In this document: in pieces, positions 1-7,952 of the stretch
How the letters are laid out: each line of letters begins with the position of its first letter
Numbering within the stretch: the stretch's first letter is position 1
DNA from: RBG-16-66-20 sp040752005
Lineage (GTDB): Bacteria; Pseudomonadota; Gammaproteobacteria; Burkholderiales; SG8-39
Reading direction: 5' to 3'
Assembly (NCBI GenBank): GCA_040752005.1
Contig: JBFMFX010000006.1
Coordinates: 1-64,000 of the forward strand
DNA: 64,000 nucleotides
Program-made: the position numbers and the translations under genes
Notes under the pieces: model-generated
Databases searched by the model: none
The model's input: only the letters and a program-made list of their open reading frames with translations
Told to the model about the DNA's origin: nothing

Positions 1-664
1 GCAGCATGTTGGCGTTGCGGTAGTCGTACGCGCTGTACGACGCATTGCCGTCGGTGCACTGCTTGGCGAGCACGCTGCCGTCCGAGCAGATCGACGAGTG
101 GCCGATCGGAACGTTCGGCGAGCCGTACAGACTGCCGAAGGTCCCGAGCAGGCCGGCGCATGACGCGCCCCAGCCGCGGCCGAACAGCAGCGCGAAGCGG
201 TGCGACTCGTTCTTCTCGCGCAGCGCGTTCAGCCGCGCTGCCACCGTGGCGAGCGCCTCGTCCCACGAGATCGGCACGAACTTCGGATCCTCGTCGCGGC
301 CCTTTTTCGGGTTAGTGCGCTTCATCGGACTCTTGAAGCGGTCCGGGTCGTACAGGATGTAGGTGCCGAGCGGACCTTTCGGGCACAGCTTGCCGTTCGA
401 GATCGGATGATCGGTGGAGCCGTAGATCGCATGCACGCGGCCGTCGGTGGTGTACACATCGATGCCGCAGCGCGCGGGGCACTGATGGCAGATGCTCTTC
501 GTGATCTTGGTCTGCGCCGCGGCCGGCTGCGCTTGCGCCTGCGCGGGCGCGAGCGTCCGCAGCCCGCCGCCGGCGACGGCGCCGGCCGCTCCCGTGGCCG
601 CGGTCGCCTGCAGGAAACGGCGCCGCGTCAGCCGCGACTTGAAGATGCTGTCGGTGATTCCCAT
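1..664 (-). CDS. Tat-exported molybdopterin oxidoreductase, N-terminal part
   Basis: This is the first 221 codons of a DMSO-reductase-superfamily molybdoenzyme; the rest lies left of the window. The protein opens with a Tat leader (RRRFLQ at residues 14-19, then an Ala/Gly-rich stretch ending near AQAQA). An N-terminal [4Fe-4S] site follows: C59, C62, C66 and C94 in CxxCx3Cx27C spacing, the last in CPKG. A GHSSIC segment comes later. The ATG at 664 has a GGAGG site about 6 bases upstream. It is therefore expected to act in the periplasm with bis-MGD and the adjacent iron-sulfur protein as electron partner. The substrate cannot be told from this part: formate, sulfur oxyanion, arsenate and others remain open. 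The superfamily call is firm, the subfamily is not. Confidence 0.85.
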   Translation of the reverse strand, partial: MGITDSIFKSRLTRRRFLQATAATGAAGAVAGGGLRTLAPAQAQAQPAAAQTKITKSICHQCPARCGIDVYTTDGRVHAIYGSTDHPISNGKLCPKGPLGTYILYDPDRFKSPMKRTNPKKGRDEDPKFVPISWDEALATVAARLNALREKNESHRFALLFGRGWGASCAGLLGTFGSLYGSPNVPIGHSSICSDGSVLAKQCTDGNASYSAYDYRNANML

Positions 665-701
665 GGTTGGCCTCCGGTTGGACTGAGGATCGGCGCAGCG
701 C

Positions 702-1853
702 TCAATGCCTCGCGCCGAACAACTGGGTCATCGCATCGCGGATGAAGCGTTGCGACTTGCTGCATGCAAGGCACACGGTTTCGCCTGCGCGCGCGGCGAA
801 CGCTTCGCCGCACGCAGTGCACGCGCTCTGCACGTGCGACGCGATCGGCGTCGGGGTAGGGCTACCGCCGTGTGCGTCGAGCGCGAGCGCGCCTTCGGGG
901 CAGGCGCGTGTGCACGCGCCGCAGCCAATGCATGCGGCCGCAGCAAACGTGAGCGTGGTCGCACCGTCGTCGGCGACGACGACCAGCGCGCCGGTCGGGC
1001 ACGCTGCGGTGCAGACGCGGTGATCGGCACAGGCGCCGTTGTTGGTGACGCGCGGGAAGAACTCCGCCGGCACCTGCCCGCCGCGGCGCTTCGCCGCGGC
1101 CTCGAGCGCCTCCAGCAGCCGGCGGCGTTCGGGCGATTGACGCCGCTTGCTCGCAGGAAAGGCGGCACGGCCGTTCGCACCCATCGGCGTGCGCGGCCAA
1201 CCGGTCGGGCTCTCGGCCAGCGTCCGGAAGAACTGCCGCCGCGTCATCACGGGTCCCGGATCGGGCGCGGCTTCGGCAAGCGGAATCTCCGTGGGCATCA
1301 GCGCCAGAGGCAGAGGACGCGAAACGATGCGCGGCGCCGCGGCGGTCTCGTCGATCGCATGCAGCCACAATGCGACGGCATCGACCGCGGGCTTGGCGGG
1401 ATGGGTTGCGCTGCAGCCGGCCTTGCATTGCGCGCACCAGCCGCGGTCGATCAGTTGCACTTCGCGTCCGCCGGCGCGTTCGTTCAACTCGGCGAGACGA
1501 CCCGCAGAGATGCCGCCGAGGCAAGGCACGACGATGGCGCCCGCGCTGCGCGCCCTGGCCGGCACCTTGGCGCACTCCAGTTCGATCGGTTCCGTGCCGG
1601 CCGGCAGCTTGCGGAGCGGCTCGAATCCGTCGATCTGCAGCGCGTCGTTCGGGCACGCGGCCACGCAGCGGCCGCAGTTCGTGCAACCCTCGGCGAGTTC
1701 GACTTGCTCGACCGCCACCGACAGCACGCCGGTCGGGCAAACGGCCGCGCAAGCACGGCAACCGCCGAAATGACTGCGCAGCGGCAAGCACGCGCCCTCG
1801 TTCAGCCGAAGGCGCGCGCCCTCCCGCAGTGCCAGTATGGAGCGTGTCTCCAT
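702..1853 (-). CDS. Multi-cluster 4Fe-4S ferredoxin-type protein with C-terminal zinc ribbon
   Basis: A predicted 383-residue iron-sulfur electron carrier lying 37 bases upstream of the molybdoenzyme gene and probably in its operon. The N-terminal half has two cysteine groups (C32, C35, C39 and C57, C60, C63, C67). A CxxCx3C group sits at C140-C147. The C-terminal half has C275/C281/C285 and a full CxxCxxCxxxCP site at C308-C318. It ends with two CxxC pairs (C345/C348, C361/C364) that look like a zinc ribbon. An internal MTRRQFF at about 203-209 resembles the beginning of a separate ferredoxin, so the gene may be a fusion of two modules. I chose the ATG at 1853; an in-frame TTG at 1928 would add 25 residues. 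Its likely job is passing electrons to or from the molybdoenzyme. The exact family is not recognised. Confidence 0.75.
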   Translation of the reverse strand: METRSILALREGARLRLNEGACLPLRSHFGGCRACAAVCPTGVLSVAVEQVELAEGCTNCGRCVAACPNDALQIDGFEPLRKLPAGTEPIELECAKVPARARSAGAIVVPCLGGISAGRLAELNERAGGREVQLIDRGWCAQCKAGCSATHPAKPAVDAVALWLHAIDETAAAPRIVSRPLPLALMPTEIPLAEAAPDPGPVMTRRQFFRTLAESPTGWPRTPMGANGRAAFPASKRRQSPERRRLLEALEAAAKRRGGQVPAEFFPRVTNNGACADHRVCTAACPTGALVVVADDGATTLTFAAAACIGCGACTRACPEGALALDAHGGSPTPTPIASHVQSACTACGEAFAARAGETVCLACSKSQRFIRDAMTQLFGARH

Positions 1854-2002
1854 GCCCTTTAACGCCGGGCTGCCTGCCAGCTTTGACGGCAGCGCGACCA
1901 AGGCCCCCTCTTGACCTGCTGGCAGCAAGTTCGATGCCCATCGTCAAGCGATACGCACACATCATTGAATCAATGAATTATCGACAGCCAACGGCCTTCG
2001 AC

Positions 2003-2061
2003 GTTACCGTCCAGTAACACAGACGCGATGGATCCGACGCATGTCGTTACCGTATGGTGAC
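2003..2061. promoter_or_regulatory. Two 16-bp palindromic boxes, candidate operators
   Basis: GTTACCGTCCAGTAAC at 2003-2018 is an inverted repeat (GTTAC, 6 bases, GTAAC). GTTACCGTATGGTGAC at 2046-2061 repeats it with one arm mismatch (GTGAC). Both share GTTACCGT in the same orientation and their starts are 43 bases apart, about four helical turns. They lie upstream of the iron-sulfur protein gene, and the right-hand one overlaps the end of the tiny ORF at 2047-2139. This arrangement suits a dimeric regulator binding two sites on the same face of the DNA. No regulator gene is adjacent in the window. Confidence 0.5.
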
Positions 2062-2139
2062 GAGGAGGTACCGCAACGCGCCTCCCGCAGCCGCGGCCCC
2101 GGCAGCGGCCGAGGTCTTGAGGAAAGTCATGCGAGCCAT
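2047..2139 (-). CDS. Tiny ORF resembling a Tat or signal leader (30 residues)
   Basis: The product starts MARMTFLKTSAAAGAAAAGG and ends LRYLLVTIR. It looks like the FLK-plus-alanine/glycine part of a Tat leader but lacks the twin arginine. A GTG at 2151 would extend it by four residues. It lies between the decayed ferredoxin fragment and the iron-sulfur protein gene, all on the minus strand. Small Tat-leader-only proteins are known near formate dehydrogenase operons, but this one is shorter than those I know. It may be a real micro-protein, the stump of an exported subunit whose body has been lost, or chance. Coding status is uncertain. Confidence 0.35.
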   Translation of the reverse strand: MARMTFLKTSAAAGAAAAGGALRYLLVTIR

Positions 2140-2153
2140 TCGATCGAGCACGC

Positions 2154-2468
2154 TTATGTTTCGCTCCTGCCTGAGAACCCGCTGACGAAAAGCCCGATGT
2201 ACTTGCGGCACGCTGGACAAAGATCGCCGTCCCCGCGCGCAGCGAATTCGTCGTCGCAGCGCGCGCAGATACGCAGCGCGCGGCGCGTGATCCGCATCGC
2301 CCTGCCGGATCCGGCATCCGTGAGTTCCGGCCCCAAAGCGAGCGCCTTTTCAGGGCACGCTCGGGCGCTTCGCTCGGCCGCAGGCCCCCGGTGGCGCTCT
2401 GCCCCGTCTCCCCGAGTAACCCAGAAAGCGCCGCAGGAACGCCCCCCTTCCTGCGTCCGTCCCGGCAT
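2154..2468 (-). pseudogene. Decayed C-terminal fragment of a second ferredoxin-type protein
   Basis: The last 70 or so residues of this frame match the C-terminus of the iron-sulfur protein at 702-1853. ACPEKALAL corresponds to ACPEGALAL. CARCDDEFAAR with a later CPAC corresponds to the other protein's CTACGEAFAAR with a later CLAC, at the same spacing and with a similar ending. Upstream in this frame no CxxCxxC group is present, so a complete cluster cannot form. A neighbouring frame upstream contains FLRRFLGYSG, which vaguely recalls the MTRRQFFRTL segment of the intact protein, so a frameshift or deletion is possible. I read it as the remains of a duplicated or related gene. A functional short zinc-ribbon protein is less likely. 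Confidence 0.5.
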
Positions 2469-2917
2469 CTTGCGCGCGACCCCCGGAGTTCACCGCGATC
2501 GCGCCTTTCATCAATGCATGCTATGCCCGCGAAGAGCGATCTATTGATGGGTCAACCGGCTGCACGATCTCGCCAGAGTTGACCGATGCTGTCTCGCTTA
2601 CCCGCATTCCGCAGTTCGAGACAAGCGCGTCCATTCATGGGCTTGGCAGAAATCCGGGCATTGCATCGTGTGCGTGTCGGGCGAAATGCGAAGTGTTTCG
2701 GCTGGCGGCGAGCCGCGCCGCCTCGTCGCGAAGAGAGGATGGATGCGCTACGAAGCCTCGTCACTCACGCGCACCTGCGTGCGCCGACAGCCTCCGCAGC
2801 GGGCGCAGCTCGGCCCGAAATCCGCCGATGAGGGAACCGGCGAAGGGCCGCGTCGAACTTCCGGGATCCCGATGACTGTGCGCCGAGCGGGTTTCGCGCG
2901 CGTTCTTGCGGGACCGC
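2469..2917. other. Gene-free stretch between the molybdoenzyme cluster and livF
   Basis: About 450 bases with only short overlapping frames that lack recognisable motifs. I see no RNA gene and no convincing terminator. Together with the adjacent ferredoxin fragment it looks like eroding sequence that separates an accessory cluster from the liv operon. Confidence 0.5.
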
Positions 2918-3631
2918 TCAGCCGGCGCCTTCGCCCAGGTACGCCTCGCGCACCCGGGCGTCGGCGAGGAGCGCGCGCGCTTCGCCCGCAAGGGCGATCG
3001 CGCCCGATTCCATGACGTAGCCGCGGTGCGCGATTTCGAGCGCGAGGCGCGCGTTCTGCTCGACGAGCAGAATGGTCACGCCCTGCCCCGCGATCTCCTT
3101 CACGATCTCGAAGATCTTCGCCACCAGCATCGGCGCAAGGCCCATCGAGGGCTCATCGAGCAGCAGCAGCTTCGGCCGCGCCATCAGCGCGCGCGCGATC
3201 GCGAGCATCTGCTGCTCGCCGCCCGAGAGGGTGCCGGCCGTCTGGCGGCGGCGCTCGGCAAGGCGCGGGAACATCGCGTACTGGCGCTCGAGGTCGGCGG
3301 CGATGCCGGCGTCCTCGCGCGCATACGCGCCCATCGCGAGGTTTTCCTCTACCGTGAGGCGGGGAAAAATCCCGCGGCCTTCGGGCACCATGACGAGGCC
3401 CTTGCGCGGCAGCTCGAAGGTCGGGATGCCGGCGAGGTCCTCGCCCCGGTAGCGCACCTGGCCCGAGCGCGCCACCAGGCCGCAGATCGCGCGCAGGGTG
3501 GAGGATTTCCCGGCGCCGTTCGCACCGATCAGGCACACCAGTTCCCCTTCGCCCACGTCGAAGTCAATGCCGCGCACCGCGCGGATGCCGCCGTAGTGGA
3601 CTTGCAGCTCGCGCACTTCAAGCAACGTCAT
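2918..3631 (-). CDS. livF: Branched-chain amino acid ABC transporter ATPase LivF
   Basis: A 237-residue cytoplasmic ATPase, one of the pair that drives the LivHM permease. It has Walker A GANGAGKS at 36-43, the signature LSGGEQQM near 137, Walker B LLLLDEPSMG and the switch ILLVEQNA. The VPEGRGIFPRLTVEENL segment is typical of LivF. Its start overlaps the stop of livG by four bases, so the two are translationally coupled. It is the last gene of livK-H-M-G-F. Homologues also carry amides, urea or aromatic acids, so the substrate is not certain. Confidence 0.93.
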   Translation of the reverse strand: MTLLEVRELQVHYGGIRAVRGIDFDVGEGELVCLIGANGAGKSSTLRAICGLVARSGQVRYRGEDLAGIPTFELPRKGLVMVPEGRGIFPRLTVEENLAMGAYAREDAGIAADLERQYAMFPRLAERRRQTAGTLSGGEQQMLAIARALMARPKLLLLDEPSMGLAPMLVAKIFEIVKEIAGQGVTILLVEQNARLALEIAHRGYVMESGAIALAGEARALLADARVREAYLGEGAG

Positions 3632-4398
3632 GCCGCGGCGGGCGCGCCCAGATAGGCCTCGATGACTTTTGGATCGCGCTGCACCTCGGCCGGAAGGCCC
3701 TCGGCGATCGCTTCGCCGTGATCGAGCACCAGCACCCGGTCGCAGATATCCATCACCAGGCGCACGTCGTGCTCGATGAGGAGCACCGTAATCCCGTCGT
3801 CGCGGATGCGGCGGATGAGGCGCGCGAGCGCGCGCCGCTCGGCCGGGTTCATGCCGGCGGCGGGCTCATCGAGCGCAAGTAGCCGCGGGTCGGTCGCGAG
3901 CGCGCGCGCGATCTCGAGCCGGCGCTGATCGCCATAGGGGAGACTTCCTGCGGCATCGTTCGCACGCGCGCGGATGCCGACGTAGTCGAGAAGCTCCGCG
4001 GCGCGCCGCTCGATCGCGGCTTCTTCCGCGCGCTGCGCGGCGGTGCGCAGCACCGCGCCCAGCACTCCGGCGCGCGTGCGCACATGCCGGCCAATCATCA
4101 CGTTCTCCAGCGCCGAGAGGTTGGCGAAAAGCCGGATGTTCTGGAACGTGCGTGCGATGCCGGCGGCGGCGACCCGGTCGGGCGCAAGGCCGGCAAGCGG
4201 CCGGCCGTCGAACGTGAAATGGCCGGCGTCCGGGGCGTAGATCCCCGTGAGTACGTTGAAGAGCGTCGTCTTGCCGGCGCCGTTCGGGCCGATCAGACCG
4301 TAGATCTCGCCGCGCCGGATGCGGAACGACACGTTCGAGAGCGCCTGGATGCCGCCAAAGCGCTTCGTGATGCCGCTGGCTTCCAGAACCACGCTCAT
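3628..4398 (-). CDS. livG: Branched-chain amino acid ABC transporter ATPase LivG
   Basis: A 256-residue ATPase, partner of LivF. Walker A is GPNGAGKTT at 37-45. The signature region reads LPYGDQRRLEIARAL, the LivG-type variant of LSGGQ. Walker B is LLALDEPAAGMNP, followed by the LivG-specific VLLIEHDVRLVMDICDRV segment. The start ATG overlaps the livM stop (ATGA) and the stop overlaps the livF start, so the ATPase genes are coupled to the permease. Confidence 0.93.
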   Translation of the reverse strand: MSVVLEASGITKRFGGIQALSNVSFRIRRGEIYGLIGPNGAGKTTLFNVLTGIYAPDAGHFTFDGRPLAGLAPDRVAAAGIARTFQNIRLFANLSALENVMIGRHVRTRAGVLGAVLRTAAQRAEEAAIERRAAELLDYVGIRARANDAAGSLPYGDQRRLEIARALATDPRLLALDEPAAGMNPAERRALARLIRRIRDDGITVLLIEHDVRLVMDICDRVLVLDHGEAIAEGLPAEVQRDPKVIEAYLGAPAAA

Positions 4399-5489
4399 GC
4401 GCGTTGCGGCCCGGGTCCGTCCTCGCCGGCCAGCTCGCGCTTTCGCACCTGCGAGGGCAGCAGCCCCGCCGGGCGAAACAGCATCACCAGCACGAGGGCG
4501 AGACCGAAGAGCAGCATGCGGATCACTTCCGGCTCGATCACCTGACGGCCGAAGAGCGCCTCCTGCGCCGGAGCGACGGTCCAGCGCAGCACTTCCGGAA
4601 CGAACGAAAGCAGCACCGCCCCGAGCATCACGCCCCAGATGTTGCCCATGCCGCCCAGCACCACCATCGCCACCACCATGATGGACTCGACCAGCACGAA
4701 GCTCTCGGGCGAGATGAAACTCTGCATCGCGGCGAACATTCCTCCGGCGATGCCGCCGAAGGTGGCGCCCATGGCGAAAGCGAGCAACTTCATGTTGGTG
4801 GTGTTGATTCCCATCGCGCGCGCCGCGATCTCGTCCTCGCGGATCGCCTCCCAGGCGCGGCCGATGCGCGAATCCTGAAGCCGGATGTTGATGACGATGA
4901 CGGCCACGAGCACCGCGAGCAGCAACCAGTAGTACTTCATCGGGCCGCTGACGGCGAAGCCGAGCACGGTGTCGGTGCGGGAAAAGTCCACGGGTCCGAG
5001 GCGGAACGGATCGATCTGGGCGATGCCCTGCGGCCCGCGCGTGATGTTCACCGGCTGCGAGAGGTTGTTGAGAAAGATGCGCACGATCTCGCCGAAGCCG
5101 AGGGTGACGATCGCAAGGTAGTCGCCGCGCAGCTTGAGCGTCGGCGCGCCCAGAATCACGCCGAAGAACGCCGCGAGCGCCGCGCCGATCGGCAGGATCA
5201 CCCAGAACGGCAGATGGATGTCGAAGTGCGGCGAGGCGAGCAGCGCGTAGCAGTACGCGCCAACGGCGTAGAACGCGATGTAGCCGAGGTCGAGCAGGCC
5301 GGCGAAGCCGACCACGATGTTCAGTCCCAGCGCGAGCAATACGTAGAGCACGGCGAAATTGGCGATCCGCACCCAGGTGGTGCCGATCACTGCGAGCGCG
5401 AACGGAAGCAGAACGAGCGCGAGCGCCACCGCCGCGACGCCCGTCCAGAGGAGCGCCGGATTGCCGCGCGCGTCAATGAGCCGGTTCAC
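4395..5489 (-). CDS. livM: Branched-chain amino acid ABC transporter permease LivM
   Basis: A 364-residue inner-membrane permease of the LivHM heterodimer. It begins at a GTG whose last two bases overlap the livH stop (GTGA at 5486-5489), giving a start VNRLIDARGNPALL. About eight to ten hydrophobic segments are visible. LNIVVGFAGLLDLGYIAFYAVGAY is the conserved LivM region and is followed by LKLRGDYLAIVTLGFGEIVR. A longer open frame continues upstream but is the antisense-free shadow of livH, so I do not use it. The C-terminal GLLPSQVRKREL is a typical ending. Confidence 0.92.
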   Translation of the reverse strand: MNRLIDARGNPALLWTGVAAVALALVLLPFALAVIGTTWVRIANFAVLYVLLALGLNIVVGFAGLLDLGYIAFYAVGAYCYALLASPHFDIHLPFWVILPIGAALAAFFGVILGAPTLKLRGDYLAIVTLGFGEIVRIFLNNLSQPVNITRGPQGIAQIDPFRLGPVDFSRTDTVLGFAVSGPMKYYWLLLAVLVAVIVINIRLQDSRIGRAWEAIREDEIAARAMGINTTNMKLLAFAMGATFGGIAGGMFAAMQSFISPESFVLVESIMVVAMVVLGGMGNIWGVMLGAVLLSFVPEVLRWTVAPAQEALFGRQVIEPEVIRMLLFGLALVLVMLFRPAGLLPSQVRKRELAGEDGPGPQRA

Positions 5490-6463
5490 GCGCGCTCGCC
5501 CACGCGCTCGCCGAGCAGCCCCGAGGGCCGGAACACCAGCACCAGGATCAGCACCACGAAGGCGAACACGTCCTGGTAGTTCGAGCCGAAGAGCACGAAG
5601 TGCCCGCCGTCGGCGCAGCGCTCGGCGGGCCCGAGCCCGTAGCGGCACAGGTCGGTGAGGTCGCCGATGTAGCCCGCGCCGAGCGCCTCGACCACGCCGA
5701 GCAGCAGCCCCCCGAGCATCGCGCCGGGAACGTTGCCGATGCCGCCCAGAACTGCCGCCGAGAACGCCTTCAGGCCCAGGATCGAGCCCATCGTGTACTG
5801 CGCGACTCCGTAGTACGTGCCGAAGAGCACGCCCGCGACCGCCGCCATCGCCGCGCCGATGACGAAGGTTGCGGCGATCACGCGGTTGATGTCCACGCCC
5901 ATCAGCGAGGCCACCTGCGGGTTCTCGGCAGTGGCGCGCATCGCGCGCCCGAGGCGCGTGCGGTACACGAGAAACGCAAGCCCCGCCATCATCGCGGCGC
6001 ACACCGCCACGATCGCGACCTGCACGCCTGTCATCGTGGCGCCGGCGAAGCTGAACGTCGCGAGCGGGATGATCTGCGGAAACGCCAGCACGTTGCGGCT
6101 CCAGATCATCATCGCCAGGTGCTGCAGAATGATCGAGATGCCGATCGCGGTGATCAGGGGCGCAAGGCGCGGCGCGCGCCTGAGCGGCCGGTACGCGAGG
6201 CGCTCCATCGCGTAGCCGACCGCCATGCACACCGGGATCGCGCAGGCCGCTCCGAGCGCGACCACCAGCACCGGCGGCAGGCCGGCGGCAGCGAGGATGG
6301 GGATGACGGTGAAGGCGACCATCGCGCCGATCATCACCACTTCGCCATGGGCGAAGTTGATGAGCTGGATGATGCCGTAGACCATGGTGTAGCCGAGCGC
6401 GACCACGGCGTACACGGCCCCGAGGGTGAGACCGTTCACCAGCTGCTGGACGAAAGTGTCCAC
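5486..6463 (-). CDS. livH: Branched-chain amino acid ABC transporter permease LivH
   Basis: A 325-residue inner-membrane permease. Diagnostic segments are QQLVNGLTLGAVYAVVALGY at the N-terminus, INFAHGEVVMIGA and the LGGIGNVPGAMLGG motif near the C-terminus that contacts the ATPases. It is slightly longer than the usual 290-310 residues because of an extra stretch around DLTDLCRYGLGPAERCADGG before the last helix. It is the first gene after the hairpin at 6480-6508 and overlaps livM. Confidence 0.93.
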   Translation of the reverse strand: MDTFVQQLVNGLTLGAVYAVVALGYTMVYGIIQLINFAHGEVVMIGAMVAFTVIPILAAAGLPPVLVVALGAACAIPVCMAVGYAMERLAYRPLRRAPRLAPLITAIGISIILQHLAMMIWSRNVLAFPQIIPLATFSFAGATMTGVQVAIVAVCAAMMAGLAFLVYRTRLGRAMRATAENPQVASLMGVDINRVIAATFVIGAAMAAVAGVLFGTYYGVAQYTMGSILGLKAFSAAVLGGIGNVPGAMLGGLLLGVVEALGAGYIGDLTDLCRYGLGPAERCADGGHFVLFGSNYQDVFAFVVLILVLVFRPSGLLGERVGERA

Positions 6464-6479
6464 GGCGGCGAGCCTACCA

Positions 6480-6508
6480 AGAAAAACGGCACCCGCAGGT
6501 GCCGTTTG
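6480..6508 (-). terminator. Intercistronic hairpin between livK and livH
   Basis: On the minus strand AAACGGCACC and GGTGCCGTTT form a perfect 10-bp stem with a 4-base TGCG loop, followed by TTCTT. It lies directly after livK and before livH. It fits a partial intrinsic terminator or a 3' stabiliser that keeps the receptor mRNA more abundant than the permease mRNA. Confidence 0.75.
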
Positions 6509-6526
6509 CCTTGTCGCAGCGCAGGA

Positions 6527-7825
6527 TTACTTCTTCGCCTCGTCCTTTTTCGCCTCGGGCGCCGGGGCGGGTGCCGGCGCAGCCGGCGCGGGCGCCGCCG
6601 CCGCGCCCTTGATGAACTCCTCGTAGGCGATGGTCTGGCCGCCCTTGACGATCGCGATCGGCTCGAGCTTGCCACCCTTCATCGTGAAGATCGTCATCTC
6701 GGCGTCCTTGCGGTCGCCCTTCTCGTCGAAGACGATCTTGCCGGTGGCGCCGGTGTATTCCAGCTTCGCCAGCACCGGCAGATACTTCGCCGGGTCAGCC
6801 GAGTCGGCCTTCTGCATCGCGGTGATGATCATCTTCGCCGCGTCGTAGGTGAACGGGGCGTAGAGGATCGGGTCGGTGTTGAATTTCTTCTTGTAGGCGT
6901 CGAGGAACTTCTTGTCCGCGGCCTGCGGCGGAATTCCGGCCTGCGAGCAGAGCATGCCCTCGGCGGCCTCGCCCGCGAGCTCCTTCATCTTGTCGGTGCA
7001 CGCGCCGTCGCCGAAGCTGAACACGGCCTTGAGGCCCAGCTCACGCCCTTGCTTGAGCAGCGGCCCGCCGGTCGCATCCATGCCGCCGTAGAACACCGCG
7101 TCGGGCTTGCGGCCCTTCAGTTTCGTCAGTACCGCCTTCCAGTCGGTGGTCTTGTCGGTGCCCTTTTCGCGCGCGAGCACCTTGATGTTTGCGGCCTTGA
7201 GCGTCTTCTCCACCTCGTTGGCGATGCCTTCGCCGTAGGCGGTGGCATCGTCAATCACCGCGACCACCTTCGGCTTGTGCGTAGCCGCGAGGTAGCTTGC
7301 GATCGCCGGCCCCTGCTGGTCGTCGCGGCCGACCACGCGGAAGACGTTCTTGAATCCCTGCTCGGTGAGCTTCGGGTTGGTCGCCGAGCCGCTGATCATC
7401 GGAATGCCGGCCTGGTTGTAGATCGCCGAGGCAGGGATCGAGGTGCCCGAGTTGAGGTGGCCGACGACGCCGGCGACCTTCGCGTCCACCAGCTTCTGCG
7501 CCACCGTCGTGCCGACCTTGGGATCGGCCTGGTCGTCCTCGAAGACCGGGACGAACTTCGCTTCCTTTCCTTCGATCCTGATTTTCGCCTCGTTCGCCTC
7601 GTCGAGCGCGAGCTTCACGCCGTTCTCGTTGTCCTTGCCGAGGTGCGCGATGCCGCCAGTGAGCGGCGCGACGTGGCCGATCTTGATCTCGATCGTAGGG
7701 GGCGGCGGAGGCGGTGCGTCCTTCTTCACTTCGGCGGTCTTTTTCTCCTCGGCGGGCTTCTCCCCGCAGCCGACCACGGCGAGCGAGGCCGCGAGCACGG
7801 TCAGTGCGAGCTTCATGTTGTTCAT
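6527..7825 (-). CDS. livK: Branched-chain amino acid ABC transporter substrate-binding lipoprotein
   Basis: A 432-residue periplasmic type I binding protein (Leu/Ile/Val family). It starts with a lipoprotein signal ending VVGC (lipobox Cys at 20), so it is probably membrane-anchored rather than freely soluble. A Lys/Glu/Pro linker follows, and the binding domain opens with IKIGHVAPLTGGIAHLGKDNENG, the LivK entry motif. The Ala/Pro tail after residue 400 and the final EAKKDEAKK are unusual additions. A GGAG lies 5 bases before the ATG. The gene comes first in the transporter operon and is separated from livH by a hairpin. Confidence 0.9.
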   Translation of the reverse strand: MNNMKLALTVLAASLAVVGCGEKPAEEKKTAEVKKDAPPPPPPTIEIKIGHVAPLTGGIAHLGKDNENGVKLALDEANEAKIRIEGKEAKFVPVFEDDQADPKVGTTVAQKLVDAKVAGVVGHLNSGTSIPASAIYNQAGIPMISGSATNPKLTEQGFKNVFRVVGRDDQQGPAIASYLAATHKPKVVAVIDDATAYGEGIANEVEKTLKAANIKVLAREKGTDKTTDWKAVLTKLKGRKPDAVFYGGMDATGGPLLKQGRELGLKAVFSFGDGACTDKMKELAGEAAEGMLCSQAGIPPQAADKKFLDAYKKKFNTDPILYAPFTYDAAKMIITAMQKADSADPAKYLPVLAKLEYTGATGKIVFDEKGDRKDAEMTIFTMKGGKLEPIAIVKGGQTIAYEEFIKGAAAAPAPAAPAPAPAPEAKKDEAKK

Positions 7826-7898
7826 GGCATCTCCGTCCGGTATGAGATTGAATTTGAAAGGTTTAACGCAGGCCGGGGATCATACCGCCGCCATCCGG

Positions 7899-7930
7899 AA
7901 ACAGAAAGCCCCGGGGCAGGCGACCCGGGC
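7899..7930 (-). terminator. Possible terminator after the cytochrome c gene
   Basis: On the minus strand GCCCGGG and CCCGGGGC can pair across a 6-base spacer with one bulged G, followed by TTTCTGTTT. It lies between the cytochrome stop and livK. The imperfect stem makes this a weak call. Confidence 0.35.
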
Positions 7931-7952
7931 AGCCGATCGGACTACCGCACCC

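Noticed and set aside
2579..3015. Several short plus-strand frames before livF
   Set aside because: They overlap one another, lack motifs, and part of them opposes livF; no ribosome site or family resemblance.
5490..6230. Extended N-terminus of livM reaching into livH
   Set aside because: The extra part is Arg-rich and out of family; the GTG at 5489 gives the normal LivM length and a GTGA overlap.
7826..7952. Possible riboswitch or leader upstream of livK
   Set aside because: The gap is short and holds only a weak hairpin that fits termination of the cytochrome gene; no known riboswitch core is visible.
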